A DNA stretch of 64,000 nucleotides from the NCBI RefSeq assembly GCF_012275575.1, contig NZ_NPIH01000274.1, positions 84,564 through 148,563 of the forward strand. The letters are read 5' to 3'. Shown here piece after piece: positions 52,733 through 62,433 of this stretch. The notes under the pieces were generated by a model. The model was not told where the DNA came from. It saw only the letters and a list, made by a program, of their open reading frames with translations, and ran no database searches. Position 1 is the first letter of the stretch. Every line of letters starts with the position of its first letter. Both the position numbers and the translations under genes were made by a program. Origin of the DNA: Paraburkholderia sp. SG-MS1 (GTDB lineage: Bacteria; Pseudomonadota; Gammaproteobacteria; Burkholderiales; Burkholderiaceae).

Positions 52733-53269
52733 ATGCCCTTGAACGACGCCGCCGTACTCGTACGCCAACTCGGCCCCGCCGACCGCGACGCCTATTTCCA
52801 GCTTCGTCTACGCGGGCTGAAAGCGCATCCGGAACTGTTCGGCCAGAGTTACGAGGAAGCGCTGGCGAAGGGAGCGGCGCAGCACGATGCGAGCTTGCAA
52901 GGCTTGCACGCCGCCGAGGGTGACTTCCTGCTGGGCGCTTTTCTATCGTCCGATACACCGCTGATCGGCGTGGTCGGGATGGCGCGCAATCCGCGCGAGA
53001 GGGAGCGGCACAAGGCAGCGGTCGTCGGCATGTATGTCGCGCCGGAAGCCGCAGGCCGTGGCGTCGGACGCGCGTTGCTCAACGAGGTGCTGGCGCGAGC
53101 CGAACGCGTCGACGGTTTGCGGCAACTTCAGCTGATGGTCGACAGCAGCAACGAGGCGGCGCGCAAACTCTATGAGTCGGTGGGCTTTCGTCGATACGGC
53201 CGCGAAGTCGAGGGGTTGAATGTCGATGGCGTTTTCTACGACACCGATCTGATGATGCGGTTTATGTGA
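52733..53269 (+). CDS. GNAT-family N-acetyltransferase
   Basis: The 178-aa product has the GNAT core: AVLVRQLGPADRDAYFQLRLRGLKAHP, GVVGMARNPRERERHKAAVVGMYVAPEAAGRGVGRALLNEVL in parts, with the acetyl-CoA loop RGVGRALL, and AARKLYESVGFRRYG. GAAGAG lies just before ATG 52733. The acceptor substrate cannot be read from sequence. It probably shares a transcript with nothing else, since gaps on both sides exceed 100 nt. Confidence 0.87.
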   Translation: MPLNDAAVLVRQLGPADRDAYFQLRLRGLKAHPELFGQSYEEALAKGAAQHDASLQGLHAAEGDFLLGAFLSSDTPLIGVVGMARNPRERERHKAAVVGMYVAPEAAGRGVGRALLNEVLARAERVDGLRQLQLMVDSSNEAARKLYESVGFRRYGREVEGLNVDGVFYDTDLMMRFM

Positions 53270-53584
53270 CGGAGGCGGACGCGCGGTGCGCACGGCGGCT
53301 TCGGTGCACCGTCGAGAGCCGCGCCCGGCGGTGACAGTGCAGGGTCGCATCTGAGTGCCGGAGTTCGCGCGTGAGATGTCAGGTTAGTCGAGCGCCCAGA
53401 CCCCTATGCGTTCAACGCGCGAATTTGAGCGCGCCATCCGCCGGGCGCCTCAACCCAGCCGCCCATCCCCCGCGCGATCCATGCTATCTTTTTTAATTGC
53501 CTGTTCCCCGTCACACCCACCTCGAATTGTCTCCCCTGCCGCCCTCGGGTGGCCTTTGATCAGCCGTTTGTCAGTCAACTCACC
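53270..53584. other. intergenic region
   Basis: About 315 nt, GC-rich on the left. It holds no gene I can support. Short palindromic segments around 53281-53325 may form a hairpin after the acetyltransferase gene, without a T-run. Confidence 0.35.
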
Positions 53585-54808
53585 ATGTCCGACCTCTCCA
53601 CTCCGCTCCCACGCGTGCCGCGCCGTTTCGATATCAATCCGAAACCGCTTGGCGCGGCACTCGTTCTTATCGCGCTCGGCGCGATCTATCTGGCGCAAAC
53701 CGTCAGTGGCCGCCAGGCCGCGCTCTACATTGTCGGTGCCCTGCTGGGGATGTCGCTTTATCACGCTGCGTTCGGCTTCACGTCGGCCTGGCGGGTCTTC
53801 ATCGCCGATGGCCGCGGCGCCGGGTTGCGCGCCCAGATGCTGATGCTCGCCCTCGGCGTGCTGCTGTTTTTCCCGGCGCTCGCCGCCGGCACGCTGTTCG
53901 GCCATGCGGTGGTCGGGCTCGTCGCCCCGGCCGGCACGTCCGTCGTGGTCGGCGCGTTCATGTTCGGCATCGGCATGCAGTTGGGCGGCGGCTGCGCGTC
54001 CGGCACGTTGTATACGGTGGGCGGCGGCAGCACCCGCATGCTCGTCACGCTGGCAGCGTTCATCGTCGGCTCGGTCGTCGCAACCGCGCATATGCCGTTC
54101 TGGACCGCGCTGCCGTCGCTCAAACCGCTTTCGATGGTGACGACGTTCGGCGCAGGCTGGGCCATCGTGCTGAACCTGATCGTTTTCGCGGCCATCGCGT
54201 CGCTCACCGTGCTGGTCGAGCGGCGCCGCCATGGCCGGTTGGTCAATGAAACGACCCACCAACCTCACGCGTCGCCGTGGCTGCATGGCCCGTGGCCGCT
54301 ATTCGTCGGCGCGATCGCGCTGGTTCTGCTCAACTTCGCCACCCTTGCGCTGTCGGGTCGTCCGTGGGGCGTGACATCGGCGTTCGCGCTGTGGGGCGGA
54401 AAAATTTTCGCGGCATTCGGCATCGAGGTGGCCAACTGGCCGTATTGGGCCACTCACGCGAATGCGGGCTCGCTGGCCGCCCCGGTTACACATGACGTCA
54501 CGTCGGTAATGGACTTCGGCATCGTCCTTGGCGCGATGACGGCTGCGGCGCTCGCCGGCCGTTACGCGCCGGTCTGGAAAGTACCGGCGCGCTCGCTGTT
54601 CGCGGCGGTGGTCGGCGGCCTGATGCTGGGCTACGGCGCCCGTCTGGCCTATGGTTGTAACATCGGCGCATATTTCAGCGGCATCGTGTCAGGCAGCCTG
54701 CACGGCTGGCTCTGGCTGGTCGCCGCGTTCGCGGGCAACGTCCTCGGCACACGGCTGCGGCCGGCGTTCGGTCTCGAAGTGGAAAGGGTTCGTCGAACCG
54801 GCTGCTAG
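53585..54808 (+). CDS. YeeE/YedE-family transporter, thiosulfate-type
   Basis: The 407-aa product has about ten membrane helices in two related halves, each with a conserved Cys in a glycine-rich loop: QLGGGCASGTLYTVGGG and YGCNIGAYFSGI. These Cys are the relay residues of the TsuA-type thiosulfate transporters, so uptake of a reduced sulfur compound is likely. ATG 53585 (MSDLSTPLPRVP) is chosen over an upstream frame start. It lies about 3 kb from the organosulfur cluster at 57.8-63.3 kb, but they are separated by flhDC and mntH. Confidence 0.87.
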   Translation: MSDLSTPLPRVPRRFDINPKPLGAALVLIALGAIYLAQTVSGRQAALYIVGALLGMSLYHAAFGFTSAWRVFIADGRGAGLRAQMLMLALGVLLFFPALAAGTLFGHAVVGLVAPAGTSVVVGAFMFGIGMQLGGGCASGTLYTVGGGSTRMLVTLAAFIVGSVVATAHMPFWTALPSLKPLSMVTTFGAGWAIVLNLIVFAAIASLTVLVERRRHGRLVNETTHQPHASPWLHGPWPLFVGAIALVLLNFATLALSGRPWGVTSAFALWGGKIFAAFGIEVANWPYWATHANAGSLAAPVTHDVTSVMDFGIVLGAMTAAALAGRYAPVWKVPARSLFAAVVGGLMLGYGARLAYGCNIGAYFSGIVSGSLHGWLWLVAAFAGNVLGTRLRPAFGLEVERVRRTGC

Positions 54809-55345
54809 ACGTTACAAAGAACGTTACAAATACGGCTCCGCTTGTAACCGGGGCCGTACCATCAAGTTACATCTTCGATGTGTCCCCTAAACAGCACCAA
54901 AGCTAGGTATTTATTACGCGCCTTTTGGTCTCGCTTCTCCCCTGCGCTTTTATTCAAGCAGAATTGCCGGCGCTGCCCGGCTTTCGGCTCCCTCCTTGAC
55001 TAATCTGTCTAAATCCTTGTTTGACAAAGATATTCCGCGTTTAGAGGGGAATCTCAGGTCGTCAAAAATCTGCGGCGCATCAACTGTTACAACAGCGCGA
55101 AAGAATTACCGAAAATTGGCGTATCTTTTTGAGATATTTTTTTGAGAAGGGATTGATTTCCTGTTTTACCCTTCATACAATTCGTCCCAAGCCGTTACGA
55201 AATGTAACGCTATGTATCAAAAAGTCGCCATCTGTATCAGGTGGTGACAGTAGCCGGAGGTCTGCGTTTCCGGCGAGGCATAAATGACATAACGGCCAAA
55301 AAAACAAGGCCGACATAGTAATTCGGGGCTTCGGAAACAGAGAAA
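54809..55345. promoter_or_regulatory. long AT-rich leader of flhDC with repeated GTTACA/TGTAAC motifs
   Basis: About 540 nt with no gene, markedly AT-rich. The motif GTTACA or its complement TGTAAC occurs repeatedly: 54811, 54823, 54843 (TGTAAC), 54866, 55086, and in the perfect dyad CGTTAC-GAAAT-GTAACG at 55193-55209, about 140 nt before the flhD start. The two leftmost copies form a direct repeat of GTTACAAA with 12-nt spacing. These are candidate sites for a flagellar master-regulator input; which factor binds them is unknown. Confidence 0.6.
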
Positions 55346-55666
55346 ATGGACCGTAGCAGCGAGACGCTGGATTCAATCCGCGAGATTAACTTGTCTTACA
55401 TCATGCTTGCGCAACGCATGTTGCGCGAGGACAAACCAGTCGGGATGTTCCGCCTGGGGCTGTCGTCGGAACTGGCCGATTTGCTGGCGGGGCTCTCGCT
55501 CGCGCAGATCGTCAAGCTGGCTTCTTCCGATCAGCTTCTGTGCTTCTTCCGCTTCAACGACCACTCGATGTTGTCGGCGTTGACGCAAACGACAAAGCAC
55601 GCAGCAGTTGCACCGACTCACGCGGCGATCCTGCTTGCAGGCCAGCCCGCCGAGCAGTTTGCATAA
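55346..55666 (+). CDS. flhD: flagellar transcriptional regulator FlhD
   Basis: The 106-aa product carries the FlhD signature [21 protein letters not shown] and [28 protein letters not shown]. FlhD forms an FlhD4C2 complex with FlhC that activates class II flagellar genes. The start at ATG 55346 fits family length; the ribosome-binding site is weak (GAAACAG). The long AT-rich leader suggests complex control, as at other flhDC loci. FlhC follows 14 nt after. Confidence 0.93.
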   Translation: MDRSSETLDSIREINLSYIMLAQRMLREDKPVGMFRLGLSSELADLLAGLSLAQIVKLASSDQLLCFFRFNDHSMLSALTQTTKHAAVAPTHAAILLAGQPAEQFA

Positions 55667-55680
55667 TCGAGGTGACTGCG

Positions 55681-56250
55681 ATGCTCAAGCGTAGCCTGAC
55701 GGAAGACGCACAAGAAGTATTCCGCGCGATCGCGCTGATCGAACTCGGCGCCCGCATGCAAGTCCTCGAAAGCGAATTGACGCTCTCGCGCGACCGCATG
55801 ATCCGCCTGTATCGCGAGGTCAAGGGCGTATCGCCGCCCAAGGGCATGCTGCCGTTCTCGGCGGACTGGTATATGACGTGGCTCGCGAACATTCACGCGT
55901 CGCTGTTTTACAACACATACCTGTTCCTGAAGAACGAAGCACGTTGCTCACATCTGGATGCGCTGACCAAAGGGTATCGGCTGTATCTGGAACATTGCCA
56001 GCACAGCGAGACCGAACCTGTGCTCGACCTGACGCGCGCATGGACGCTGGTGCGTTTCTTCGACGCCGAGATCCTGCAATTGACCAGGTGCTGCCGTTGC
56101 ACGGGCAAGTTCGTCGCGCACAAGCACGATCTGCAGCACAACGTGGTGTGCGGCGCCTGCCAGCCGCCGTCGCGCGCCGGCAAGACGAAGAAAGCCGCAG
56201 CCGCTCGCCAGGAAGCGCTCGAAGCGGCACAGGTCGCGCAAGCCGCCTGA
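55681..56250 (+). CDS. flhC: flagellar transcriptional regulator FlhC
   Basis: The 189-aa product begins MLKRSLTEDAQEVFRAIALI. The zinc site is intact: Cys137, Cys140, Cys157 and Cys160, with an extra Cys138, in LTRCCRCTGKF and VVCGACQPP. The C-terminus is Ala/Lys-rich. FlhC supplies the main DNA contacts of the FlhD4C2 activator. Its gene is directly downstream of flhD, and an intrinsic terminator closes the operon at 56303-56332. Further flagellar genes are not in this window. Confidence 0.94.
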   Translation: MLKRSLTEDAQEVFRAIALIELGARMQVLESELTLSRDRMIRLYREVKGVSPPKGMLPFSADWYMTWLANIHASLFYNTYLFLKNEARCSHLDALTKGYRLYLEHCQHSETEPVLDLTRAWTLVRFFDAEILQLTRCCRCTGKFVAHKHDLQHNVVCGACQPPSRAGKTKKAAAARQEALEAAQVAQAA

Positions 56251-56302
56251 CTCGAAGTGACTCGACGAGGGCTGGTCCGGCCCGACTCGAACCGAAGCCT
56301 TG

Positions 56303-56332
56303 AAAAAATCCGCACACTGTGCGGATTTTTTT
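56303..56332 (+). terminator. intrinsic terminator of flhDC
   Basis: An inverted repeat AAAAAATCCGCAC / GTGCGGATTTTTT around a 3-nt loop, ending in a T-run, lies 52 nt after the flhC stop codon. Its A-rich other side could also serve the convergent mntH gene. Confidence 0.88.
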
Positions 56333-56379
56333 CGCCATCCCCCATCAGGCCGCCCATCGACGCCTGTCACGCTGGTGAA

Positions 56380-57708
56380 TCAACCAGCCAATCCCACCGT
56401 CTGCACGACAAGCCAAAGGTTCGCCGCACTGATCGCGCCGAACAGCAACCACGCGAGAAGCCGGGTCGGCAGCCGGTTGGCGAACTCGCCCATCAACGCG
56501 CGGTCGTTGGTCATGCGAATCAGCGGATAGAGCGCGAACGGCAATTGCAGGCTCAGCACGACCTGGCTTGCAACGAGCAATTGGCCGACCGCGCCGTTGC
56601 CCAGCATCTGCACGCCAATCAACGCAGGAATCAATGCCAGCGCACGGGTGATGAAGCGCCGCTGCCAGCACGGAATCTTCAGCTTCAGGAAGCCTTCCAT
56701 GATGACCTGCCCCGCCACCGTGCCGGTGAACGTGGAGCTTTGCCCAGACGCGAGCAGCGTAATGGCGAACAGCACCGCCGCGAAACCGGTGCCGACGATC
56801 GGCGCGAGCAGCCGGTAAGCATCTTCGATCTGCGTCACCTGGGTGTGGCCGGTTGCATGAAACGCCGCGGCGGCAAGAATCAGGATCGCCATATTGATCA
56901 GCAACGCGAGCAGCAGCGACGCGATGGTGTCGATTCGCGACATGCTGATTGCCGAACGGATGCCGGCCGAATCGCGCTTCACCGCACGCGTCTGCACGAT
57001 CGACGAATGCAGATAGAGGTTGTGCGGCATCACCGTCGCGCCGAGAATGCCGATCGCCAGATACATCGGCTCGCGCGAATTGAGCGCCTGCCACGACGGA
57101 ATCAGCCCTTGCGCAACCGACGGCCAATGCGGCTGCACCAGCGCGAGTTCGATGATGTAGCCGACGCCGATCGTTGCGATCAGGCCGAGCATGATCGCTT
57201 CGAGATCGCGGAAGTTCTTGCCCTTCAGGCCGAGCACGATCAGCGTATCGAACGCGGTCAGCAGCACGCCGGTAGTCAGCGAGCAGTTGAAGAGCAAATG
57301 GAACGCGAGGGCGCCGCCGAGCACTTCGGCGAGATCGCAGGCCACGATCGACAGTTCCGCGAGCAGCCACTGCACCCGCACGACTCTGGGCGAATAACGC
57401 GCGGCGGACAATTGCGCGAGGTCGCGCCCGGTGGCGATGCCTAAACGCATGCTCAGACATTGCAGCGCCATCGCCGCGAGGCTCGACAGAAGCACGACGA
57501 ACAGCAGACTGTAGCCATAACGCGAGCCGGCTTCGATCGCGGTGGCCCAGTTGCCCGGGTCCATATAGCCGATCGAAACCAGCAAACCGGGGCCTGCGAA
57601 TTGCAGGATTTTCTTCCAGAAGGGCGCGCCTTGCGAGACGGCAACCGAGCCTTGCACCTCGGATGGGCAAAACGGCGCCGTAGCGGTGGTCGGTAGTTTG
57701 AACAGCAA
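56380..57708 (-). CDS. mntH: Nramp-family Mn/Fe transporter
   Basis: The 442-aa product has about 11 helices and the Nramp signature motifs: SIGYMDPGNWATAIEAGS (the metal-binding DPGN in TM1), ATVMPHNLYLHS, and the TM6 metal site region (FAITLLASGQSSTFTGTVAGQ). It imports divalent manganese or iron with protons. The frame opens at TTG 57708 and stays open further upstream, so the exact start is uncertain; in-frame ATG is absent before residue 49. The adjacent acyl-CoA-dehydrogenase-like gene on the same strand ends 61 nt before. Confidence 0.87.
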   Translation of the reverse strand: MLFKLPTTATAPFCPSEVQGSVAVSQGAPFWKKILQFAGPGLLVSIGYMDPGNWATAIEAGSRYGYSLLFVVLLSSLAAMALQCLSMRLGIATGRDLAQLSAARYSPRVVRVQWLLAELSIVACDLAEVLGGALAFHLLFNCSLTTGVLLTAFDTLIVLGLKGKNFRDLEAIMLGLIATIGVGYIIELALVQPHWPSVAQGLIPSWQALNSREPMYLAIGILGATVMPHNLYLHSSIVQTRAVKRDSAGIRSAISMSRIDTIASLLLALLINMAILILAAAAFHATGHTQVTQIEDAYRLLAPIVGTGFAAVLFAITLLASGQSSTFTGTVAGQVIMEGFLKLKIPCWQRRFITRALALIPALIGVQMLGNGAVGQLLVASQVVLSLQLPFALYPLIRMTNDRALMGEFANRLPTRLLAWLLFGAISAANLWLVVQTVGLAG

Positions 57709-57769
57709 GCCGGGGATCTCTTGAAGGGAATCAACCGCGGCGCCTTGTGAGAGGCCGCCGCGAACCGCC

Positions 57770-58972
57770 TCAAGTGTACAAAGAAACCTCTGGCAATGTC
57801 CCGCTCAGTGCATAGCGGCCAACGTCGCGCACGCGATAGTCGATCGGATCGTGCAATGTATGCACGCGGGCGTTGCGCCAGAAACGGTCGAGCGCAAGCG
57901 GCGCATGCGTCGCGCGCGCGCCACAGGCGTCAAACAGCTTTTCGCTGACGTCGAGCGCGGCGCGATGCGCGACGATCTTCGCCTCCGACGTGGCAAGCGC
58001 GACTTGCGCACGTGTTTCGGCGGACAACGACGGGCCTTGCCGCCAGGCCTCGTCGAGTGCGTCAGCGGCGCGCGCGGCCAGCGCCTCGGCGCTCACCGCC
58101 TGCAGGCGCATCTCGCCGAAGCGCTGGATCAGATAAGGATCGTCGGTGGCTTTGTCGACGCCGGAGTTGATCCACGGCCTGCCGTGCTGGGTGACGTACG
58201 CGCGGGCTTCGTCGAGCGCGCCCTGTGCGATGCCCACGAACAGATTGGTCAACACCTGCTGCGAAATCAGCGTGCGCAAACTCGCGTACGGCGTGTCGGC
58301 GCGCTCGAGCACTTCTTGCGGCTCGACTCGCACCTGCGCGAACGACACGCTGCCGCTGTCGGTCTGCCGCTGGCCGATCGGATTCCAGTCTTCGTGGACG
58401 GTGATGCCCTCACGCCCGGTCGGCACGACGGCGAACACCGGCTTGCCGGTGGCCGGATCGTGCGCGGAAACCGTCATCACCTGCGAGCCCCGCGTGCCGG
58501 AGCAGAAACCTTTCTGTCCGTCGAGTCGATAGCCGCCGTCGCCAGTGGCCGTTGCAACTAGCCGCGTGTCGAGAGGATTCACCGCATTGCCCCACCACCA
58601 GCGATGTTCGACGGTGCCGTTCAGATAGCGGGCGCGTTGTTCCGCGTTGCCCCATACGTTGACGCTCACCACCTGCAAGCAGGTAAAGCCCAGCAGATGC
58701 GCGAGCGCACTGTCGACCCGCGCGATCTGGCGGATCGTCTCGTAGATGTCGGGCCAGCGCGCGCCGCGGCCGCCGAATTCACACGGCACTGCGAGCGTCA
58801 GCAGACCCGCGTCGGCAATCCATTGTTTTTCCTGCGCGGCGTGACCGCCTTCGCGATCGCGCTGCGCCGCGCTCGCACGCAGCGCGTCGAGCAGACCGGC
58901 GAGATCGCGCACCACGGGCGCGGCGGATGCCTGACGCGTTTGCAACGCGTCGGCATGACGAGGTTCGTTCAT
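57770..58972 (-). CDS. acyl-CoA-dehydrogenase-fold flavin monooxygenase, SfnB/DszC type
   Basis: The 400-aa product has the acyl-CoA dehydrogenase fold: AVPCEFGGRGARWPDIYETI, GYRLDGQKGFCSGTRGS (nucleotide-proximal loop), FAVVPTGREGITVHEDWNPIGQRQTDSGSVSFAQVRV in parts. It groups with SfnB/DszC sulfur-acquisition monooxygenases rather than beta-oxidation enzymes, because it lacks the typical catalytic Glu setting and sits in a sulfur-uptake cluster. ATG 58972 (MNEPRHADALQTRQ) is favoured. It ends the leftward cluster. Confidence 0.83.
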   Translation of the reverse strand: MNEPRHADALQTRQASAAPVVRDLAGLLDALRASAAQRDREGGHAAQEKQWIADAGLLTLAVPCEFGGRGARWPDIYETIRQIARVDSALAHLLGFTCLQVVSVNVWGNAEQRARYLNGTVEHRWWWGNAVNPLDTRLVATATGDGGYRLDGQKGFCSGTRGSQVMTVSAHDPATGKPVFAVVPTGREGITVHEDWNPIGQRQTDSGSVSFAQVRVEPQEVLERADTPYASLRTLISQQVLTNLFVGIAQGALDEARAYVTQHGRPWINSGVDKATDDPYLIQRFGEMRLQAVSAEALAARAADALDEAWRQGPSLSAETRAQVALATSEAKIVAHRAALDVSEKLFDACGARATHAPLALDRFWRNARVHTLHDPIDYRVRDVGRYALSGTLPEVSLYT

Positions 58973-59161
58973 GCAATGTCCACGTGAAAAAAGTTGGGTA
59001 AGCGGCAACAGTCGCGTCTCGCGCACTTCGAATTCGCCCCGCGGGCACAGGAGGGATCGCGCGGCGCCTGCTGCTCCAGCCAGCATCATAGGCGCAGACG
59101 CCGGCGCGCAATAGCCGGCATGAACGCGCCTATGCGCCCAATAAATTATGGAGTACGACCA

Positions 59162-59818
59162 CTACGTTCGTTGCGCGAGCCGCCGCACGAAACGATCGCC
59201 GACGAACTGCACCGCTGTCACGATCACGATCAGCAACACGATCACCGTGACCATCACGGTCGTGTCGAAGCGCTGATAGCCGTAACGGATCGCGAGATCG
59301 CCGAGGCCACCCGCGCCGACCGCGCCCGCCATCGCCGAAGAGCCGATCATCGCCACGACGGTAATCGTGAAGCCGCCGAGAATGCCCGGCAATGCCTCGG
59401 GCAGCAGCACGTGCCAGACGATGTGCCGGCGTTGCGCGCCCATCGCCTGCGCGGCTTCGATCAACCCACGGTCCACATCACGCAGACTCACTTCTGCGAC
59501 GCGGGCAAAGAACGGAATCGCCGCGATGCTGAGCGGCACGATCGCCGCCCAAACGCCGATCGTCGTGCCGATCAGCGCACGTGTGAGCGGCAACAGCGCC
59601 ACCAGCAGAATGATGAACGGTGTGGAGCGGAACGCGTTGACGAGCGCACCAAGCACACTATTGACCGCGCGTTTTTCGCAGATGCCGCCGCGCGTCGTGC
59701 CGACCAGCACCAGCGCGAGCGGAATGCCTACCAGCGCGGCGATGAACGCGGACACGCCAACCATGACGATGGTGTCGCGAATCGCATCGGCGAGTTCGGA
59801 GAGCCAGAGATCAGACAT
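59162..59818 (-). CDS. MetI-type ABC transporter permease
   Basis: The 218-aa membrane protein has five to six helices and the EAA loop [28 protein letters not shown], as in MetI permeases. The N-terminal [33 protein letters not shown] is in frame and overlaps the ATPase gene by 8 nt (59811-59818), showing tight coupling. It should form a homodimeric pore for a methionine-like or organosulfur substrate. Confidence 0.88.
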   Translation of the reverse strand: MSDLWLSELADAIRDTIVMVGVSAFIAALVGIPLALVLVGTTRGGICEKRAVNSVLGALVNAFRSTPFIILLVALLPLTRALIGTTIGVWAAIVPLSIAAIPFFARVAEVSLRDVDRGLIEAAQAMGAQRRHIVWHVLLPEALPGILGGFTITVVAMIGSSAMAGAVGAGGLGDLAIRYGYQRFDTTVMVTVIVLLIVIVTAVQFVGDRFVRRLAQRT

Positions 59819-60971
59819 AGCCGAGCACCTCGACATGGTTGGCGTGGCGGCGCGCCCGTTCGAGCAGCGCCGCGATCTGTGCTTGCGCGGGTTTCTCCGG
59901 GTCGGCCCGCACTTGCGCCGACACCACCAGACGCCCTTGCGCATGGCCCTGAATCCGGTCGATGCCGCCGTGCACGAAGTTCACTTGCCCGCCTTCGACA
60001 CTCAATGCCGCTGCAAGTGCTCCAAGATCCGGCTCCTGTGTGTCGGCGCCGGTGAAGCGCACGTCCAGCAGAATCCGCGCATCCTCCCGCGCGAGATTGC
60101 GCACGGGCTTGACCCGCTCGGCCAGGTCCGCGGGCAAGTCGTGCACCAGTGTACGGAGTAATGCACGCGTCGCGTCATGCTGCGGATCGCCGAATATTCG
60201 CCATACCGGACCGTGTTCGACGACCTCTCCACGCTCGATCACCGCGACGGTATCGCACACTTCGCGAATCACTTCCATCTCATGCGTGATCAGAACGATA
60301 GTCAGATTCAGCCGCCGATTGATGTCGCGCAGCAACGCGAGAATGGCCTGAGTGGTTTCGGGGTCGAGTGCGGACGTGGCTTCGTCGCAGAGCAGGATCT
60401 CAGGATCGGTGACCAGCGCACGGGCAATGCCGACCCGCTGCTTCTGACCGCCGGACAGGCTCGTCGGATAAGCGTCACGTTTGGCGGACAAACCGACCAG
60501 TTCGAGGAGCGCATCGACCTTTTTGTCGATCACCGCTTTCGGCACGCCGGCGATTTTCAGCGGCAACGCGATGTTTCCCCGCACCGTCTTTGCGGAGAGC
60601 AGATTGAAGTGCTGAAACACCATGCCGATGCGCCGGCGCAAAGTCACCAGGCCGCGCTCGTCGAGTTCGCCGACGCTCACGCCGTTCACGCGCACCGCGC
60701 CGGAGCTCGGTTTTTCCAGACCGTTGACGAGCCGCAGCAGCGTCGACTTACCTGCGCCACTGCGGCCAATCATGCCGAACACCTCGCCGCGCGTCACATT
60801 CAACGAGACGTTCGCGAGCGCCGCGGTCGGTTCGCCGCGCGCGCCGGCGAACACTTTGCCCACGTCGTCGAATACCACGGCGGCCTGCGTCGCCGCCGCG
60901 TTCGGCTCCGGCGTCATTGCGAGGGACGGCGTGTTTTCAATGAATTGCGCCACGTCGAAAAGATTCGCCAT
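59811..60971 (-). CDS. MetN-type ABC transporter ATPase
   Basis: The 386-aa product has Walker [20 protein letters not shown]-loop [17 protein letters not shown], signature [14 protein letters not shown], Walker [13 protein letters not shown] and a C-terminal NIL regulatory domain (about 295-386: [28 protein letters not shown]). The N-terminus has an extra 30 residues ([20 protein letters not shown]) not typical of MetN. AGGAG precedes ATG 60971. It serves the MetI-type permease and the MetQ-type binding protein of this cluster. Confidence 0.9.
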   Translation of the reverse strand: MANLFDVAQFIENTPSLAMTPEPNAAATQAAVVFDDVGKVFAGARGEPTAALANVSLNVTRGEVFGMIGRSGAGKSTLLRLVNGLEKPSSGAVRVNGVSVGELDERGLVTLRRRIGMVFQHFNLLSAKTVRGNIALPLKIAGVPKAVIDKKVDALLELVGLSAKRDAYPTSLSGGQKQRVGIARALVTDPEILLCDEATSALDPETTQAILALLRDINRRLNLTIVLITHEMEVIREVCDTVAVIERGEVVEHGPVWRIFGDPQHDATRALLRTLVHDLPADLAERVKPVRNLAREDARILLDVRFTGADTQEPDLGALAAALSVEGGQVNFVHGGIDRIQGHAQGRLVVSAQVRADPEKPAQAQIAALLERARRHANHVEVLGYV

Positions 60972-60984
60972 TGCTTCGCTCCTC

Positions 60985-62391
60985 TCACGCTTCCACGGTG
61001 GCTGTCACAGAGGCTTGCGCGCGCCGCCTGTGCTGCGCACCGGCATGCACCGCGGGCAGCCGCGCACGGCCGCCGCCGAAGAGCTTCTCGCGCAGCGTCG
61101 GCGCGGGATCGTAATCCTCCTTGTACACGCCGCGATTCTGCAACTCCGGCACCACCAGATTCACGAAGTCTTCGAACGATTCGGGCATCACCGTGCGCGT
61201 CAGATTAAAACCATCGACGCCGGCTTCGTCGATCCATGACACCAGTTCGTCCGCGATCTGCTGGGGCGAGCCGACCACCGGCTTCGCGCGGCCTCCGAGC
61301 GTCATCTGTTCGAGCACCTTGCGCTTGGTCCACACGCCAGTCACGCTCTTTTTCGAAATCGCTTCAATAGCCGATTGCATCGACTCGGTCTTCACATAGG
61401 AGATCGGCTCGTCCAGTTCGTATTGCGAGAAGTCGATACCGGTCGAACTCGAGAAATGTGCGATGCCGCCTTCGGCACTCGCATAACGCCGGTACTCCGC
61501 AAATTTCTCCTGCGCCGCGCGTTCTGTTTCGCCGACTACAACGGTAATGCCCGCAAATATCTTGATGTCGTCTGGCGCGCGTCCGACACTCACCGCGCGC
61601 GAGCGGATGTCGTCGACAATCGAACGCGTCAACTGTTTGTTCTGTCCGCTGACGAACACGCATTCGGCGTGACGTGCCGCGAATTCCACGCCCCGGCTCG
61701 ACGACCCTGCCTGGTACAGCACCGGCGTACGCTGCGGCGACGGCTCACTGAGGTGAATCGCGTCGATCGAATAGTACGGGCCGTCGTGCTTCACACGGTG
61801 TACCTTGTCCGGATGCGAGAAGATGCGCGCCGCGCGGTCGCGCACCACCGCATCGTCTTCCCAGCTCTGCTCCCAGAGCTTGTAGACCACGTCCATGTAG
61901 TCGTCGGCGCGGTCGTAACGGTCGTCGTGACTGATCTGCTGCGCGAGGCCCATGCCGCGCGCGGCGCTATCCAGATACCCGGTGACGATGTTCCAGCCCA
62001 CACGCCCCCTGGTCAGATGATCGAGCGTCGACATGCGCCGCGCGAACAGATACGGCGGCTCGTACGTGAGATTCGACGTGACGCCGAAGCCAATATGTTT
62101 CGTCACGTGCGCCATCGCCGGCACGATCAGCGACGGATCGTTGATCGGAATCTGCACCGACTCGCGCAACGGCGTGTCGGGTCCGCCCTGATAAACGTCG
62201 TACACGCCGACGATATCCGCGAGAAAGATCCCGTCGAATTTGCCGCGCTCAAGCGTTTGCGCGAGGCTCGTCCAGTAGTCGAGGTCGGTGTAATGCGCCG
62301 ACCGATCGCGCGGGTGCGTCCACAAACCATGATTGATATGCCCGACGGCATTCATATTGAACGCGTTCAGCAGAATCTTCTTCTTCGCCAT
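60985..62391 (-). CDS. LLM-class flavin monooxygenase, NtaA/SnaA/DszA family
   Basis: The 468-aa product belongs to the FMN-dependent luciferase-like monooxygenases of the NtaA/DszA subgroup: [49 protein letters not shown] and [31 protein letters not shown] in parts. It probably cleaves C-S or related bonds of sulfonates or other organosulfur compounds using reduced FMN. ATG 62391 ([14 protein letters not shown]) has family-like length. It is 13 nt upstream of the ATPase gene and lies between it and the binding-protein gene. Confidence 0.88.
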   Translation of the reverse strand: MAKKKILLNAFNMNAVGHINHGLWTHPRDRSAHYTDLDYWTSLAQTLERGKFDGIFLADIVGVYDVYQGGPDTPLRESVQIPINDPSLIVPAMAHVTKHIGFGVTSNLTYEPPYLFARRMSTLDHLTRGRVGWNIVTGYLDSAARGMGLAQQISHDDRYDRADDYMDVVYKLWEQSWEDDAVVRDRAARIFSHPDKVHRVKHDGPYYSIDAIHLSEPSPQRTPVLYQAGSSSRGVEFAARHAECVFVSGQNKQLTRSIVDDIRSRAVSVGRAPDDIKIFAGITVVVGETERAAQEKFAEYRRYASAEGGIAHFSSSTGIDFSQYELDEPISYVKTESMQSAIEAISKKSVTGVWTKRKVLEQMTLGGRAKPVVGSPQQIADELVSWIDEAGVDGFNLTRTVMPESFEDFVNLVVPELQNRGVYKEDYDPAPTLREKLFGGGRARLPAVHAGAQHRRRAQASVTATVEA

Positions 62392-62433
62392 CGTACGGCT
62401 CCTGTCGTTTTCAGCTACCACTGCGCGCAACGC

